Assembly (NCBI RefSeq): GCF_002209535.1
Contig: NZ_NJIG01000007.1
Location: 1 to 64,000, forward strand
Length of the DNA stretch: 64,000 nt
Origin: Achromobacter marplatensis
GTDB taxonomy: Bacteria; Pseudomonadota; Gammaproteobacteria; Burkholderiales; Burkholderiaceae_B
Direction: 5' to 3'
Under the pieces are notes generated by a model, which did not search any database, was not told where the DNA came from, and was given only the letters and a program-made list of their open reading frames with translations. Position numbers and translations under genes: made by a program. Shown in pieces: positions 34,278 through 45,970 of this stretch (within the stretch, counting starts at the first letter, position 1; each line of letters opens with the position of its first letter).

Positions 34278-35708
34278 TCAATCGGACCCCTGCGCCACCG
34301 GCACCGGGAGGCCGCCATCGGGGAGGTGGGGGTACACCCACATGCGGTACGCCACGCACAGCAACGCGATCCACACCACACCCACCGCCAGCGCCGCCTG
34401 CGTGCGGGGGAAGTAACCCAGCACCCCGAACACGAACAGCATGAACAAGATTGCCGCGATCGGCCCCGCCGGCCAGAACGGCACCGGGAATTTCAACGCG
34501 GCGACGGCCTCCGGACTCATCTTGCGCCGCATCGCCACTTGCGACAACAGGATCATCAACCAGACCCACACGGTGGCGAAGGTGGCGATCGAGGCGATCA
34601 GCATGAACACCCCCTCGGGGATCAGGTAGTTCAGCACCACGCCCAGCAGCAGCGCCACCGACATCACCACGACGGTCATCCAGGGCACGCCGTTGCGGGA
34701 TACCGCCGCAAAGCCGCGCGGCGCCTGGCCCTGCTGCGCCATGCCATACAGCATGCGCCCCGCGCCGAAGATGTCGCTATTGATTGCCGACACCGCCGCC
34801 GAGATCACGACGATGTTGAGGATGGTGGCGGCCGAGCTGATGCCCAGGCTGTCGAAGATCTGCACGAACGGGCTGCCCTTGCTGCCGATCTGCGTCCAGG
34901 GGAAGATGGACATCAGCACGAACAGCGTCAGCACGTAGAACAGCAGGATGCGCAGGGGCACCGCATTGATGGCGCGCGGCAGGGTGCGGCCGGGATCTTT
35001 CGCTTCGCCTGCGGTGATGCCGATGATCTCGATGCCGCCGAATGCGAACACCACCACTGCCAGCGACGCGACCAGTCCGCCCACGCCGTTGGGCATGAAG
35101 CCGCCATGCGCCCACAGGTTATGCACACCCGTCGCCGCGCTGTCGGCGTTCAGCCCGAAGCCGAACAGCATGATGCCCAGCCCGCCGGCGATCATCGCGA
35201 TGATGGCGCCCACCTTCAGCAGCGACAGCCAGAACTCCAGTTCGCCGAATACCTTGACCGAACACAGGTTGATCGCACCGATGAAGCACACGATGGACAG
35301 CACCCAGATCCAGCGCGGCACGTCGGGATACCAGAAGCCCATGTACAGCCCGAACGCGGTGATGTCGGCCAGGCAAACGATGATCATCTCGAAGGCATAG
35401 GTCCAGCCCGTGAGGAAGCCGGCGACGGGTCCCAGATAGCTGGTGGCGTACTGGCCGAACGACCCCGACACGGGGTTGTGCACCGCCATTTCGCCCAACG
35501 CGCGCATCACCATGTAGACGGCCGCGCCCGCAATCAGGTAGGCAAGCAGCACGGACGGGCCGGCTTCCTGGATGGCCTTGGCCGAACCGTAGAAAAGCCC
35601 CGTCCCGATCGCCGAGCCCAAGGCCATGAAGCGGATGTGCCGGGCATTGAGCCCGCGTTTAAGGTCCTGCGTCTTTACCTCGGGTTGTGCCTGTCTTTGT
35701 GCCTGCAT
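34278..35708 (-). CDS. APC amino acid permease, histidine-type
   Basis: This 476-residue permease of the amino acid/proton symporter type has twelve membrane segments. It opens with [20 protein letters not shown], the substrate-binding first helix of the AAT group. Because it lies between hutH and hutI, it most likely imports histidine, like the HutTh permeases of Pseudomonas. The ATG at 35708 has GGAG six bases before it. It resembles the permease at 49806-51209 very closely in helix 1 and loops, so the two are paralogues with different operon partners. Confidence 0.88.
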   Translation of the reverse strand: MQAQRQAQPEVKTQDLKRGLNARHIRFMALGSAIGTGLFYGSAKAIQEAGPSVLLAYLIAGAAVYMVMRALGEMAVHNPVSGSFGQYATSYLGPVAGFLTGWTYAFEMIIVCLADITAFGLYMGFWYPDVPRWIWVLSIVCFIGAINLCSVKVFGELEFWLSLLKVGAIIAMIAGGLGIMLFGFGLNADSAATGVHNLWAHGGFMPNGVGGLVASLAVVVFAFGGIEIIGITAGEAKDPGRTLPRAINAVPLRILLFYVLTLFVLMSIFPWTQIGSKGSPFVQIFDSLGISSAATILNIVVISAAVSAINSDIFGAGRMLYGMAQQGQAPRGFAAVSRNGVPWMTVVVMSVALLLGVVLNYLIPEGVFMLIASIATFATVWVWLMILLSQVAMRRKMSPEAVAALKFPVPFWPAGPIAAILFMLFVFGVLGYFPRTQAALAVGVVWIALLCVAYRMWVYPHLPDGGLPVPVAQGSD

Positions 35709-35797
35709 TCCTGTCTCCGTACGCTTGTTATCCGCGAGCACCGTCAACCGCCCGGCGCGCGCCATCTGCGGGCGTCGTCACAAGGCGTGGATTCATC

Positions 35798-35818
35798 GCG
35801 GCCCCGGAAAGGGGCCGC
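35798..35818. terminator. Hairpin after hutH
   Basis: GCGGCCCC and GGGGCCGC form an 8-bp stem with a five-base loop, 12 bases past the hutH stop. No T-run follows on the minus strand. It may attenuate transcription or stabilise RNA between hutH and the permease. Confidence 0.45.
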
Positions 35819-35829
35819 ATGATTCGAAC

Positions 35830-37359
35830 TTAAAGGCTGGGCAAAAGGCCTGCCGGCATCAGGCCGTTCAGGACCTGCGCGGCGATCAGACCGCTGGCGG
35901 CGGCGATGTCCGGCGCGAAGAAGCGGTCTTCTTCGTAGTGCGGCACCTGTTCGCGCAAGGCGCGGCGCGCCTGCTCAAGCTGGGGCGAGGTCTTCAGTCC
36001 TTCCCGGAAGTCCAGGCCCTGGCATGCGCCCAGCCATTCGATGGCCAGGATGTCGCGCACGTTCTCCGCCATGGCCCAGAGCCGCTTGCCGGCGTTGGGC
36101 GCCATGGACACGTGGTCTTCCTGGTTGGCCGAAGTGGGCATGCTGTCGACGCTGGCGGGATGTGCCAGCGCCTTGTTGTCGCTGGCCAGCGCCGCCGCGG
36201 TCACCTGCGCGATCATGAAGCCGGAGTTCACGCCGCCCTTGGCGACCAGGAACGGCGGCAGCTGCGACATGTGCTTGTCCATCATCAGCGCAACGCGGCG
36301 TTCCGACAGCGCGCCGATCTCGGCCAGCGCCAGCGCCAGGTTGTCCGCCACCATCGCCACGGGCTCGGCATGGAAGTTGCCGCCCGAGATCACGTCGCCC
36401 TGGTCCACGAACACCAGCGGGTTGTCCGATACGGCGTTGGATTCGATCTGCAGCACCTCTGCGGCATGGCGGATCTGCGTCAGGCAGGCGCCCATCACCT
36501 GGGGCTGGCAGCGCAGGGAATAGGGGTCCTGCACCTTCTCGCAGTCCGCGTGCGAGTGGCCGACCTCGCTGTCGTTGCCCAGCAGCTCGCGGTACACCGC
36601 GGCCACGTCGATCTGCCCGATCTGGCCCCGCGCGGCATGGATGCGGGCGTCGAACGGCACGCGCGAGCCCAGCATCGCTTCCACGCTGAGGCTGCCGCAC
36701 ACGAGACCGGCGGCCATCATGTCTTCGGCTTCGAACAGGCCGCGCAAGGCGTAGGCGGTGGACACCTGCGTCCCGTTCAAGAGCGCCAGGCCTTCCTTGG
36801 CGGCCAGGGTCAGCGGCGCCAGGCCCGCGTGGGCCAGCGCCTCTTTCGCGGGCAGCCATTCGCCCTGGTGGCGGGCGCGGCTTTCGCCCAGCAGCAACAT
36901 CGACATATGGGCCAGCGGCGCCAGGTCGCCGGAGGCGCCTACCGAGCCCTTTAGCGGAATGTGCGGATAGACGCCGGCGTTCACCAGCGCGATCAGGCTG
37001 TCGATGACGTGACGGCGGATGCCGGAGTAACCGCGCGCCAGGCTGTTGATCTTCAGCACCATGATCAGGCGGACCATGGCGTCGTCCAGTGCCGCGCCTA
37101 CGCCGGCGGCATGCGAACGCACCAGAGAGCTTTGCAGCGCCTCGAGGTCTTCGCGGGCAATCTTGGTGGACGCCAGCAACCCGAAACCCGTGTTGATGCC
37201 ATAGACCGTGCGGCCTTCCGCGATGATGCGCTCGACCGTGGCCACGCTGGCATCGATGGCGCCGCCGGCGGCAGGGTCCAGCGTCACGCGGACCGGCTGC
37301 TGGTACACGCGCCGCAGATCCGACAAGGTCAACTGGCCGGGTTTCAAATGCAAATCCAT
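35830..37359 (-). CDS. hutH: Histidine ammonia-lyase
   Basis: This 509-residue enzyme removes ammonia from L-histidine to give urocanate, the first step of the pathway. The Ala-Ser-Gly triad that forms the MIO cofactor is A142-S143-G144 in [15 protein letters not shown]. The tyrosine in [11 protein letters not shown] near residue 53 is also conserved. The ATG at 37359 has AGGAG seven bases upstream, so longer frames are rejected. It lies between the urocanate-type permease and the histidine-type permease. The length is standard for the family. Confidence 0.96.
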   Translation of the reverse strand: MDLHLKPGQLTLSDLRRVYQQPVRVTLDPAAGGAIDASVATVERIIAEGRTVYGINTGFGLLASTKIAREDLEALQSSLVRSHAAGVGAALDDAMVRLIMVLKINSLARGYSGIRRHVIDSLIALVNAGVYPHIPLKGSVGASGDLAPLAHMSMLLLGESRARHQGEWLPAKEALAHAGLAPLTLAAKEGLALLNGTQVSTAYALRGLFEAEDMMAAGLVCGSLSVEAMLGSRVPFDARIHAARGQIGQIDVAAVYRELLGNDSEVGHSHADCEKVQDPYSLRCQPQVMGACLTQIRHAAEVLQIESNAVSDNPLVFVDQGDVISGGNFHAEPVAMVADNLALALAEIGALSERRVALMMDKHMSQLPPFLVAKGGVNSGFMIAQVTAAALASDNKALAHPASVDSMPTSANQEDHVSMAPNAGKRLWAMAENVRDILAIEWLGACQGLDFREGLKTSPQLEQARRALREQVPHYEEDRFFAPDIAAASGLIAAQVLNGLMPAGLLPSL

Positions 37360-37403
37360 TCTGGGTCTCCTGTGCCGGTTGCCGGCGTCATGCAAATTCG
37401 TTG

Positions 37404-38816
37404 TCACGCCGGCTTTCGCACCGGATCGTGGAGGGCGGGCCGCGTACCGCGGCGCGCGAACAGGTAGTAAAGGATGCTGGGGACGATCAGGCCGATGATC
37501 CACGAGATATCCACGCCGCCCAGCCGTTCGACCATCGGCCCCGTATAGAGTTTGGTCGAGATGAAGGGCATCTGCACCAGCACGCCGAAGGCGTAGACGA
37601 GGATGCCGGGCATGTTCCAGCGACCGTAGCGCCCGTTCGGATCCGACAGCGCCGCCACGTCATACTGGCCGCGGTTCACGAAGTAGTAGTCCACCAGGTT
37701 TACCGCGCTCCAGGGCACGAAGAACGCCAGCAGGAAAAGGATGAACGACTTGAACGCGTTCAGGAAAGAATGCTGGCCGATCAACGCCACGGCCGTCGCC
37801 GCCGCCACGATCAGCACCACGGCCACCGCCCGCTGCCGGTGCGTGATCTGCACCTGGCCCCGGAAGCCACTGGCGATCGTGGCGATGCACATGAAGCTGC
37901 CGTAGGAATTCAACGTGGAGATCGTGATCTTGCCGAAGGCGATGCTGAAGTACAGCAGCGCCGCCATCGTGCCGGTGCGGCCCAGGCCCACGATGTAGGC
38001 GACTTCGCGCCCCGCGAACTGGCCGGCGGCCATGGCGGCGGCCAGCACCCCCAGCACCATCGCGATTTGTGCGCCCACCACCGACCCCAGCCCCACTGCC
38101 AGGAACGTCTTCGTGGAAGACGTGGCGCTGGGCAGATAGCGCGAGTAGTCCGCCACGTAGGGGCCATAGGCGATCTGCCACGACGCCGCCAGCGACACCG
38201 CCAGCAGGAACGAGCTCCAGCTGAAATGCCGGATCTGCAACAGCTGGCCCACGTCGCCCACCGCCATCACGCGGCTGAACAGATACACGAACGCGATGAT
38301 GCCCAGGATTGTGGCGACCCGTCCGATGATGTGGATCACGCGGTAGCCGAACAGGGTGGCGGCGATGATCACCGCCGCGAAGATCAGGATGCCCGTGGTG
38401 TCGCTGACGCCGAACAGCTGGCCCAGCGCCTGGCCCGACAGCACGGTGCCGGTGGCCGTGAAGCCCAGGTACATCAGGCACACCAGCACGATGGGAATCG
38501 CCGCGCCGTAGACGCCGAACTGCACCCGGCTGGAGATCATTTGCGGCAAGCCCAGCTTGGGGCCCTGCGCTGCATGCAGCGCCATCACCCCGCCGCCCAG
38601 GACCTGGCCCGCGAACAATCCGATCAGCGACCAGAACACGTCGCCGCCCAGCACAACGGCCAAGGCGCCGGTGACGATGGCGGTGATCTGCAGGTTGGCG
38701 CCCATCCACAGCGTGAACTGGCTATACAGCTTGCCATGCCGTTCGGATTCGGGGATGTAGTCGATCGAACGCCGCTCGATCAGCGGCGCCGATACTGCTT
38801 CACTGTCCTGAGCCAT
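37404..38816 (-). CDS. NCS1 cytosine/purine-type permease, probable urocanate transporter
   Basis: This 470-residue transporter has about twelve membrane segments and the nucleobase:cation symporter-1 look. The N-terminal [20 protein letters not shown] is followed by [14 protein letters not shown], the typical opening of CodB-like proteins. In Pseudomonas hut loci an NCS1 permease (HutTu) imports urocanate. The placement between hutU and hutH suggests the same here. The ATG at 38816 has GAGG eight bases upstream. It could also carry hydantoin or another nucleobase-like ring, but the context argues against that. Confidence 0.85.
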   Translation of the reverse strand: MAQDSEAVSAPLIERRSIDYIPESERHGKLYSQFTLWMGANLQITAIVTGALAVVLGGDVFWSLIGLFAGQVLGGGVMALHAAQGPKLGLPQMISSRVQFGVYGAAIPIVLVCLMYLGFTATGTVLSGQALGQLFGVSDTTGILIFAAVIIAATLFGYRVIHIIGRVATILGIIAFVYLFSRVMAVGDVGQLLQIRHFSWSSFLLAVSLAASWQIAYGPYVADYSRYLPSATSSTKTFLAVGLGSVVGAQIAMVLGVLAAAMAAGQFAGREVAYIVGLGRTGTMAALLYFSIAFGKITISTLNSYGSFMCIATIASGFRGQVQITHRQRAVAVVLIVAAATAVALIGQHSFLNAFKSFILFLLAFFVPWSAVNLVDYYFVNRGQYDVAALSDPNGRYGRWNMPGILVYAFGVLVQMPFISTKLYTGPMVERLGGVDISWIIGLIVPSILYYLFARRGTRPALHDPVRKPA

Positions 38817-38934
38817 CGCATTGCCTCGAAGGTGGCGGGAAGCGGCGTCATGCCGCCGCGATTCCCGCGTGAAAGTATTGATTGGCGACATGCGGGCAGC
38901 GAGAACAGCCCTGCCTGCATGCCGGGTTACCGAC

Positions 38935-40614
38935 CTAACGCTTGCCGGTCACCATCGGCAGGTTCAGGCCCTGTTCCTTCGCGCATTCAATCGCGATCTC
39001 GTAGCCGGCATCCGCATGGCGCATGACGCCCGTGCCGGGGTCATTGGCCAGCACGCGGGCAATGCGCTCGGCGGCTTCGTCCGTGCCGTCGCACACGATG
39101 ACCATGCCGGAATGCTGCGAGAAGCCCATGCCCACGCCGCCGCCGTGGTGCAGCGACACCCACGTCGCGCCGCTGGCAGTGTTCAGCAACGCGTTCAGCA
39201 ACGGCCAGTCGGACACGGCGTCCGAACCGTCTCGCATGGATTCGGTTTCGCGGTTGGGGCTGGCGACGGACCCGGAATCCAGGTGGTCGCGGCCGATGAC
39301 GATGGGCGCCGACAGTTCGCCGGAACGGACCATTTCATTGAACGCCAGGCCCAGCTTGGCACGCTGGCCCAGGCCCACCCAGCAGATGCGCGCCGGCAAG
39401 CCCTGGAAGCTGATACGTTCGCGCGCCATGCTCAACCAGTGGTGCAGGTGCGCGTCGTCCGGGATCAGTTCCTTGACCTTGGCATCGGTCTTGTAGATGT
39501 CTTGCGGGTCGCCCGACAGCGCGGCCCAGCGGAACGGGCCCACGCCGCGGCAGAACAGCGGCCGGATGTAGGCGGGCACGAAGCCGGGGAAGTCGAACGC
39601 GTCCGCCACGCCTTCTTCCTTGGCCATCTGGCGGATGTTGTTGCCGTAGTCGAAGGTGGGGATGCCCTGGCGCTGGAACGCCAGCATGGCTTGCACGTGC
39701 ACGGCCATCGATTGCTTGGCGGCCTTGATGACGGCAACCGGTTCGCGCTTGGCGCGTTCGCGGTAGTCCTGCCAGGTCCAGCCCGACGGCAGGTAGCCGT
39801 TCAGGGGGTCGTGCGCGCTGGTCTGGTCGGTGACCATGTCCGGGCGCACGCCGCGGCGCACCAGTTCGGGCAGGACATCAGCGGCATTGCCGCACAGCGC
39901 GATGGAAACGGCGCGACCTTCCTTCGTGTACTTGGCGATGCGCGCCAGCGCGTCGTCCAGGTTGTCGGCCTGCTCATCCACGTAGCGGGTGCGCAAGCGG
40001 AAATCGATGCTGGCCTGCTGGCATTCGATGTTCAGCGACGAAGCGCCTGCCAGCGTGGCGGCCAGCGGCTGCGCGCCGCCCATGCCGCCCAGGCCCGCGG
40101 TCAACACCCAGCGGCCCGTGAGGTTACCGCCGTAGTGCTGGCGGCCGGCTTCGACGAAGGTTTCATACGTGCCTTGCACGATGCCCTGGCTGCCGATGTA
40201 GATCCAGCTGCCGGCGGTCATCTGCCCGTACATGGCAAGACCCTTGGCGTCCAGTTCGTTGAAGTGTTCCCACGTGGCCCAGTGCGGTACCAGGTTCGAG
40301 TTGGCGATCAACACGCGTGGGGCGTTGGCATGGGTCTTGAACACGCCGACCGGCTTGCCCGATTGCACCAGCAGGGTCTCGTCGTCGTTCAGGTTGGTGA
40401 GCGACTCCACGATCTTGTCATAGCAGTCCCAATTGCGGGCGGCGCGACCGATGCCGCCGTAGACCACCAGTTCCTTGGGGTTCTCGGCCACGTCCGGGTC
40501 AAGGTTGTTCATCAGCATGCGCAAGGGGGCTTCGGTCAGCCAGCTCTTGGCCGTCAGTTTGTTGCCGCGCGGGGCACGGATGACGACATCGCGGTATCGG
40601 TTCGATTGGTCCAA
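38935..40614 (-). CDS. hutU: Urocanate hydratase
   Basis: This 559-residue enzyme hydrates urocanate to imidazolone propionate using tightly bound NAD. The NAD region has [13 protein letters not shown], and the active-site cysteine lies in [14 protein letters not shown]. Further family blocks are [15 protein letters not shown] and [15 protein letters not shown]. The start is an unusual TTG at 40614, supported by AAGGAGA five bases before it; no better ATG is nearby. A perfect HutC operator lies 75 bases upstream. It begins the long hut operon that runs through the permeases, hutH and hutI. Confidence 0.95.
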   Translation of the reverse strand: MDQSNRYRDVVIRAPRGNKLTAKSWLTEAPLRMLMNNLDPDVAENPKELVVYGGIGRAARNWDCYDKIVESLTNLNDDETLLVQSGKPVGVFKTHANAPRVLIANSNLVPHWATWEHFNELDAKGLAMYGQMTAGSWIYIGSQGIVQGTYETFVEAGRQHYGGNLTGRWVLTAGLGGMGGAQPLAATLAGASSLNIECQQASIDFRLRTRYVDEQADNLDDALARIAKYTKEGRAVSIALCGNAADVLPELVRRGVRPDMVTDQTSAHDPLNGYLPSGWTWQDYRERAKREPVAVIKAAKQSMAVHVQAMLAFQRQGIPTFDYGNNIRQMAKEEGVADAFDFPGFVPAYIRPLFCRGVGPFRWAALSGDPQDIYKTDAKVKELIPDDAHLHHWLSMARERISFQGLPARICWVGLGQRAKLGLAFNEMVRSGELSAPIVIGRDHLDSGSVASPNRETESMRDGSDAVSDWPLLNALLNTASGATWVSLHHGGGVGMGFSQHSGMVIVCDGTDEAAERIARVLANDPGTGVMRHADAGYEIAIECAKEQGLNLPMVTGKR

Positions 40615-40688
40615 GAGACTCTCCTTGATCGGTTCAGCTGCGCGCGTATCGAATGCGCGCCGGTTGCCTGCATCATAGGATGCCTATG

Positions 40689-40702
40689 CTTGTATATACA
40701 AG
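40689..40702. promoter_or_regulatory. HutC operator before hutU
   Basis: CTTGTATATACAAG is a perfect 14-base palindrome in the promoter region of hutU. It matches the TGTATATACA-type sites bound by HutC repressors, which release DNA when urocanate binds. Confidence 0.8.
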
Positions 40703-40783
40703 ATAGGTAGACCAGAATTTGGGTCAGGGATTTCCCTAGAGATGGAACGAAAATGGCAAGCACCTGGCTGCGGACGGATGGCG

Positions 40784-40808
40784 AAAAAAAGGGCCGCTCA
40801 AGGCGGCC
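40784..40808 (-). terminator. Rho-independent terminator of hutCD
   Basis: GGCCGC and GCGGCC form a stem around five bases. On the minus strand it is followed by CTTTTTTT. It lies 19 bases after the hutD stop, so hutCD is a separate transcript from the hutU operon. Confidence 0.8.
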
Positions 40809-40826
40809 TCAGATAGATCAGGGAGC

Positions 40827-41429
40827 TCAGGCCCTTCGCGGCGACAGCTCGATCACGCAGGCGTCCAGGGGGGCCGCGCCTTCCAGCCGATATTCGGCCA
40901 GGCCTTCCTGCCCCTCGACGTGCAGGCAGTCGTAGCGCGACGGCAGCGTGTGCACCGCAGCATCGATGCCTACCGTGAGCGCCGCGCCGGCGTTCAGCAC
41001 CAGCACGCTGCGCGCGGCGCTATGGAAGGTCCACGGGCCAGCGCCCGTCACCCATTGCAGCCGGGCGTAGTAGCGTGCCGGCGCGTAGATCAGGTTGAAA
41101 TCCCGGATCGGGCCGTCCAGCAAGCGGCACTGCACGTGCGCGTCGCCCGAAAACGCATAGGCCTGGCGCGGCGCCAGCGGCGCCTGTTCGCGGCCATCCA
41201 CGGTCAGCTGGATCCCCCGGCCTTCCAGCACGGTGATGATGCGCTGCAAGCCAGTGAAGGCTGAAAAGCCGCCGTCCTGCGCCACGTCGGCGATGGATAG
41301 CCGCCAGTCGAAGGCGGCGGCGCTGCCGCCGGGATTGCAGGCGACTTCCTGCGTGGTGCCGGCGCCGTTGCGCCACGGCATGCGCGGATAGTCGGCGGCG
41401 CGGTAGAGATGGACTTCGGCTGGCTTCAT
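40827..41429 (-). CDS. hutD: HutD/Ves family protein
   Basis: This 200-residue cupin-like protein belongs to the HutD family, which modulates hut expression in Pseudomonas, possibly by binding urocanate or formylated intermediates. The N-terminal block YPRMPWRNGAGTTQEV is the family signature, and later strands carry TVLEGRGIQLTVDG. The ATG overlaps the hutC stop in an ATGA junction, so the two are translationally coupled. A terminator follows. The function as a governor of pathway level is known only from other bacteria. Confidence 0.9.
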   Translation of the reverse strand: MKPAEVHLYRAADYPRMPWRNGAGTTQEVACNPGGSAAAFDWRLSIADVAQDGGFSAFTGLQRIITVLEGRGIQLTVDGREQAPLAPRQAYAFSGDAHVQCRLLDGPIRDFNLIYAPARYYARLQWVTGAGPWTFHSAARSVLVLNAGAALTVGIDAAVHTLPSRYDCLHVEGQEGLAEYRLEGAAPLDACVIELSPRRA

Positions 41430-42169
41430 GTCGTGAACTTGCCTTCCAGACGGTGACGCGAACCCGGGTGGATCAGACGGGCGAGCGTGACGGCGCGATC
41501 GCCGGACCAGGTGCGGCGGCTGATCAGCAGACAGGGTTCCTCGCGCTCGATCTGCAGCAGCTGGCACTCGCGGGGCTTGGCCAGGATGGCCTCGACCACG
41601 TGTTCGCCTTCGCTCAGCGGGGCCACGCGCGTCAGGTATTCGTACGGCGTGCTTTGCGTGAAATCCTGCTTCAGATAGTCGGGCGCCAGGCCCACATTCA
41701 CATAGCGGTCTTCCAACTGGATGGGGACGTCGTCTTCGTAATGCACGATGACCGAGTGATAGACCGGTTGGCCCGCGCGGATCTCCAGCGCCTGCGCCTG
41801 CTCGGCGCCGGCCGGCTCTTCGGCCAGGCGCACCACGCGGCTGTGATGGCGATGGTTGCGCGCCGCGATCTCGTCGGCGATGTTGTTGACGGCAAAGAGC
41901 GCCGAGCGCGCCTTGGGCTGCGCCACGAAGGTGCCCACGCCCTGCATGCGTACCAGCAAGCCTTCGGAAGTCAGCTCGCGCAGCGCGCGGTTGATGGTCA
42001 TGCGGCTGAACCCAAGTTCATCGACCAGCTCGCTTTCCGAGGGCACCCGGTAGTGCGCGGGCCACGCGCCGCTGCGGATCTGCTGCGCGATCATCTGCTT
42101 GACCTGCGCGTACAGCGGGGCGGGCAGGGCATTGGCCTGGACGGGCAATCTGGGAGGGGAAGAGGCCAC
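41426..42169 (-). CDS. hutC: Histidine utilisation repressor, GntR/HutC family
   Basis: This 247-residue repressor has a GntR winged helix-turn-helix (VPSESELVDELGFSRMTINR) and a UTRA ligand domain that binds urocanate. I choose a GTG start at 42169 because AGGA lies seven bases upstream and the longer frame is poor. It should bind the palindrome at 40689-40702 before hutU. A related but imperfect GTATA-containing site lies at 42217-42229 before hutC itself. It is the first gene of the hutCD unit and divergent from frmR. Confidence 0.93.
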   Translation of the reverse strand: MASSPPRLPVQANALPAPLYAQVKQMIAQQIRSGAWPAHYRVPSESELVDELGFSRMTINRALRELTSEGLLVRMQGVGTFVAQPKARSALFAVNNIADEIAARNHRHHSRVVRLAEEPAGAEQAQALEIRAGQPVYHSVIVHYEDDVPIQLEDRYVNVGLAPDYLKQDFTQSTPYEYLTRVAPLSEGEHVVEAILAKPRECQLLQIEREEPCLLISRRTWSGDRAVTLARLIHPGSRHRLEGKFTT

Positions 42170-42216
42170 GGGGAAATCCTGTTGGGCGCCGAAAGAATTC
42201 GCAAATCGTTCGGCAT

Positions 42217-42229
42217 CAAGTATAGACAG
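42217..42229. promoter_or_regulatory. Possible HutC autoregulatory site
   Basis: CAAGTATAGACAG lies about 50 bases upstream of the hutC start. It shares the GTATA core and CAAG end of the perfect hutU operator but is not a full palindrome, so self-regulation is only suggested. Confidence 0.3.
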
Positions 42230-42296
42230 GTACAGATGTCTTGCGAACCGCAGCAGTGCGTGGCCCCCGCGCTGGACGGCGGGCCGCCGCCTCATC

Positions 42297-42314
42297 TATA
42301 CTCCCCCCCTGTAT
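42297..42314. promoter_or_regulatory. Candidate FrmR operator (TATA, C-tract, TAT)
   Basis: A tract of seven cytosines is flanked by TATAC on the left and GTAT on the right, directly before the frmR ribosome-binding site. CsoR/RcnR/FrmR-type repressors bind this AT, GC-tract, AT design. Confidence 0.65.
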
Positions 42315-42331
42315 CGCTCTCGGAGCCTGCC

Positions 42332-43760
<1,429 letters not shown>

Positions 43761-43785
43761 GCCTTTCCCCCCTCGGCAGTCACTT

Positions 43786-43823
43786 GCAGGCCCGGCGCAT
43801 CAAGCGCCGGGCCTGCCTGTTTT
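43786..43823 (+). terminator. Strong Rho-independent terminator after frmA
   Basis: GCAGGCCCGGCGC and GCGCCGGGCCTGC form a perfect 13-bp stem with loop ATCAA, followed by CTGTTTT. It closes the frmRA operon. Confidence 0.9.
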
Positions 43824-43932
43824 CATGACATCGGCAAGACAGCGCCACGCGCGTTGATGACAGCCTTGTCATTCATCTTCACGTCATCTTCGGCCGCAAC
43901 CATTCGCCCTTCATAAATGAGGGATCACACGA

Positions 43933-45870
43933 ATGATTACGTGGAAGAGGAATGCGGGCGCCGCGATGCTGAGCGCCTTGTTGCTGGCCGGTTGCGGCGG
44001 CAGCGATGACGACGACAACGATACGTCCGCCCCGGCGCCGGAACAGCCCGCGCCGGAGCAGCCGGCGGCCAGCCGGCCGATGGAGCTGACGATCCTGCAC
44101 ATCAACGATCATCACTCCAATCTGGACAGCAGGAAGAAAGACCTGAAACTCAAGAACGCTGCCGGCACGGCGGTGGCGGTGAACGTGGAAGTCGGCGGCT
44201 TTCCACGCGTGACCGGCGCCTTCAACGCGCTGTCGGCGCAGTCGGCCAACGTGCTGAAACTGCACGCAGGCGACGCCAACACCGGCACGCTGTACTTCAA
44301 CCGCGCCGGTGAAGCCGGCGAGGCCGATGCGGCCATGATGAACACGGTCTGCTTTGACGCGATGACGCTCGGCAACCACGAGTTCGACAAGGGCGACAGC
44401 GGCCTGAAGCGCTTTATCGACCTGCTGCATGCCGGTGCGTGCCAGACCCCGCTGCTGAGCGCCAACGTCACGTTTGCCGCCGCCTCGGCGCTGAACCCGT
44501 CGCGCGCGCCCGGCCTCGTCAAGCCGTCCATCGTGCTGCAACGCGACGGCCAGCCCATCGGCATCGTCGGCCTGACGATCGCCAACAAGACGCAGCAATC
44601 GTCCAGCCCGGATGTCGGCACGCTGTTCTCTGACGAGACGGCGGCGGCGCAGTCGCAGATCGATGCGCTGCGCGCGCAGGGCGTTAACAAGATCGTGGTG
44701 ATGAGCCATATCGGCTACGACTACGACAAGCAGATCATCCCCAATCTGAGCGGCGTCGACGTGGTGGTGGGCGGTGATTCGCACACCTTGCTGGGCCCGG
44801 ACACGATGACGGCCTACGGCGTGGGTTCGCCCGCGGGCGCCTACCCGACCGTGTTGCAGAACAAGGACGGCAAGCGCGTCTGCCTCGTCCAAGCCTGGGA
44901 ATACTCGCAAGTGGTCGGCGAACTGAAGGTCAGCTTCGACGCCAATGGCGACGTGACGGCTTGCGCCGGGACGCCGCACGTGCTGATGGGCGACGCGTTC
45001 ACTGTGGCCGGCGCCGCGCCCGCCCCCGCGGACAAGACCGCCATCCTGGCCGATGTGGCTGCCAGCGGCTTCCTGCGCATCCAGCAACCGGACGCACAAG
45101 CCACAAGCGTGCTGCAGCCGTTCAAGGCAAAGGTCGACGCCTTCAGCGCCAGCCTGGTCGCCTCGGTGCCGCAGGAACTGTGCTCGCGCCGCGTGCCGGG
45201 CGGCCCGGGTTCGCGCGACTACAGCCGTTCGAGCGCGGCGTGCAACACGCTGGGCAGCGTCAGCCTGCGCGGCGGCGACATCCAGCAGCTGGTGGCGCAG
45301 GCCTATCTGGACGTGGCCAACGCCAACTACGGCGGCGCGGACATCTCGCTGCAAAGCGGCGGCGGCGTGCGCATGCCCCTGCTGGGCAACGTGACGGCGG
45401 CCAACGTGATCGAAGTGGTTCCGTTCGGCAACATGCTCTGGCGCCTGGAGGTCACGGGCGCCGAGGTCAAGAGCATGCTGGAAGACGGCATGCAGGCCGT
45501 CTACGGCCCCGGCGGCTCGACGGGCCCGTACCCGTACGCCGGCGGCCTGCGCTGGGACGTGAACGCCGCGCAAGCCCAGGGCAGCCGCGTGACGAACATC
45601 GAAGTGCGTGACGCCGCCAGCGGCAACTGGCTGCCGCTGGACGCTGCGCGCACGTACAAGCTGTTCGTGTTGAGCTTCAACGCCACCGGCGGCGACGGCT
45701 ACAAGACGCTGGCCAACGTCCCCGCCGCGCGTCGCCAGGACATCGGTGTGCTGGACGCCGACGTGCTGCAAAGCTATATCGACAAGCAGGCCAAGGACCC
45801 CGTGTCCGGCCTGCCGGTGCTGAACCTGCTGCCCGTCAGCCTGTACAGCACCAAGACGTACAGCGAGTAA
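43933..45870 (+). CDS. Exported 5'-nucleotidase / UDP-sugar hydrolase-like lipoprotein
   Basis: This 645-residue enzyme of the UshA/NadN group carries a lipoprotein signal with C21 after LLAG, so it is anchored at the membrane outside the cytoplasm. The N-terminal metallophosphatase domain shows LHINDHHSNL, LHAGDANTG, LGNHEFDKGD, MSHIGYDY and GGDSHT. The C-terminal nucleotidase domain carries SGGGVRMPLLGNVTAANV. It releases phosphate from extracellular nucleotides or NAD. It is transcribed alone, 110 bases after a strong terminator. A spacer of acidic and proline residues follows the lipid-bearing cysteine. Confidence 0.92.
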   Translation: MITWKRNAGAAMLSALLLAGCGGSDDDDNDTSAPAPEQPAPEQPAASRPMELTILHINDHHSNLDSRKKDLKLKNAAGTAVAVNVEVGGFPRVTGAFNALSAQSANVLKLHAGDANTGTLYFNRAGEAGEADAAMMNTVCFDAMTLGNHEFDKGDSGLKRFIDLLHAGACQTPLLSANVTFAAASALNPSRAPGLVKPSIVLQRDGQPIGIVGLTIANKTQQSSSPDVGTLFSDETAAAQSQIDALRAQGVNKIVVMSHIGYDYDKQIIPNLSGVDVVVGGDSHTLLGPDTMTAYGVGSPAGAYPTVLQNKDGKRVCLVQAWEYSQVVGELKVSFDANGDVTACAGTPHVLMGDAFTVAGAAPAPADKTAILADVAASGFLRIQQPDAQATSVLQPFKAKVDAFSASLVASVPQELCSRRVPGGPGSRDYSRSSAACNTLGSVSLRGGDIQQLVAQAYLDVANANYGGADISLQSGGGVRMPLLGNVTAANVIEVVPFGNMLWRLEVTGAEVKSMLEDGMQAVYGPGGSTGPYPYAGGLRWDVNAAQAQGSRVTNIEVRDAASGNWLPLDAARTYKLFVLSFNATGGDGYKTLANVPAARRQDIGVLDADVLQSYIDKQAKDPVSGLPVLNLLPVSLYSTKTYSE

Positions 45871-45916
45871 GCGCACTGGCCCTGACCTGGCGGCAGGGTC
45901 TTTATTGCATGAACCG

Positions 45917-45970
45917 GACGGCCCTCATATTATGCAAGACACTTCTTGCATAATATGAGGGCCGTCTTTT
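45917..45970 (+). promoter_or_regulatory. 22-bp perfect hairpin covering the ribosome-binding site
   Basis: The arms at 45917-45938 and 45945-45966 are exact reverse complements over 22 bases, with a six-base loop, followed by TTTT. The last bases of the right arm contain GAGG, the only plausible ribosome-binding site of the TTG-started gene at 45969. The structure could be a terminator for the nucleotidase gene, a translation block for the next gene, or both. Confidence 0.65.

Noticed and set aside
34326..35822. 498-residue plus-strand frame opposite the histidine-type permease
   Set aside because: It is His-, Gln- and Arg-rich without any recognisable motif, whereas the minus strand is a full APC permease.
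38821..40710. 629-residue plus-strand frame opposite hutU
   Set aside because: hutU is unmistakable on the minus strand. The long antisense frame is a by-product of high third-position GC.
43863..43895. PHO box before the 5'-nucleotidase
   Set aside because: TTGTCAT and later GTCAT words occur, but the spacing is 15 rather than 11 and the second half-site is poor.
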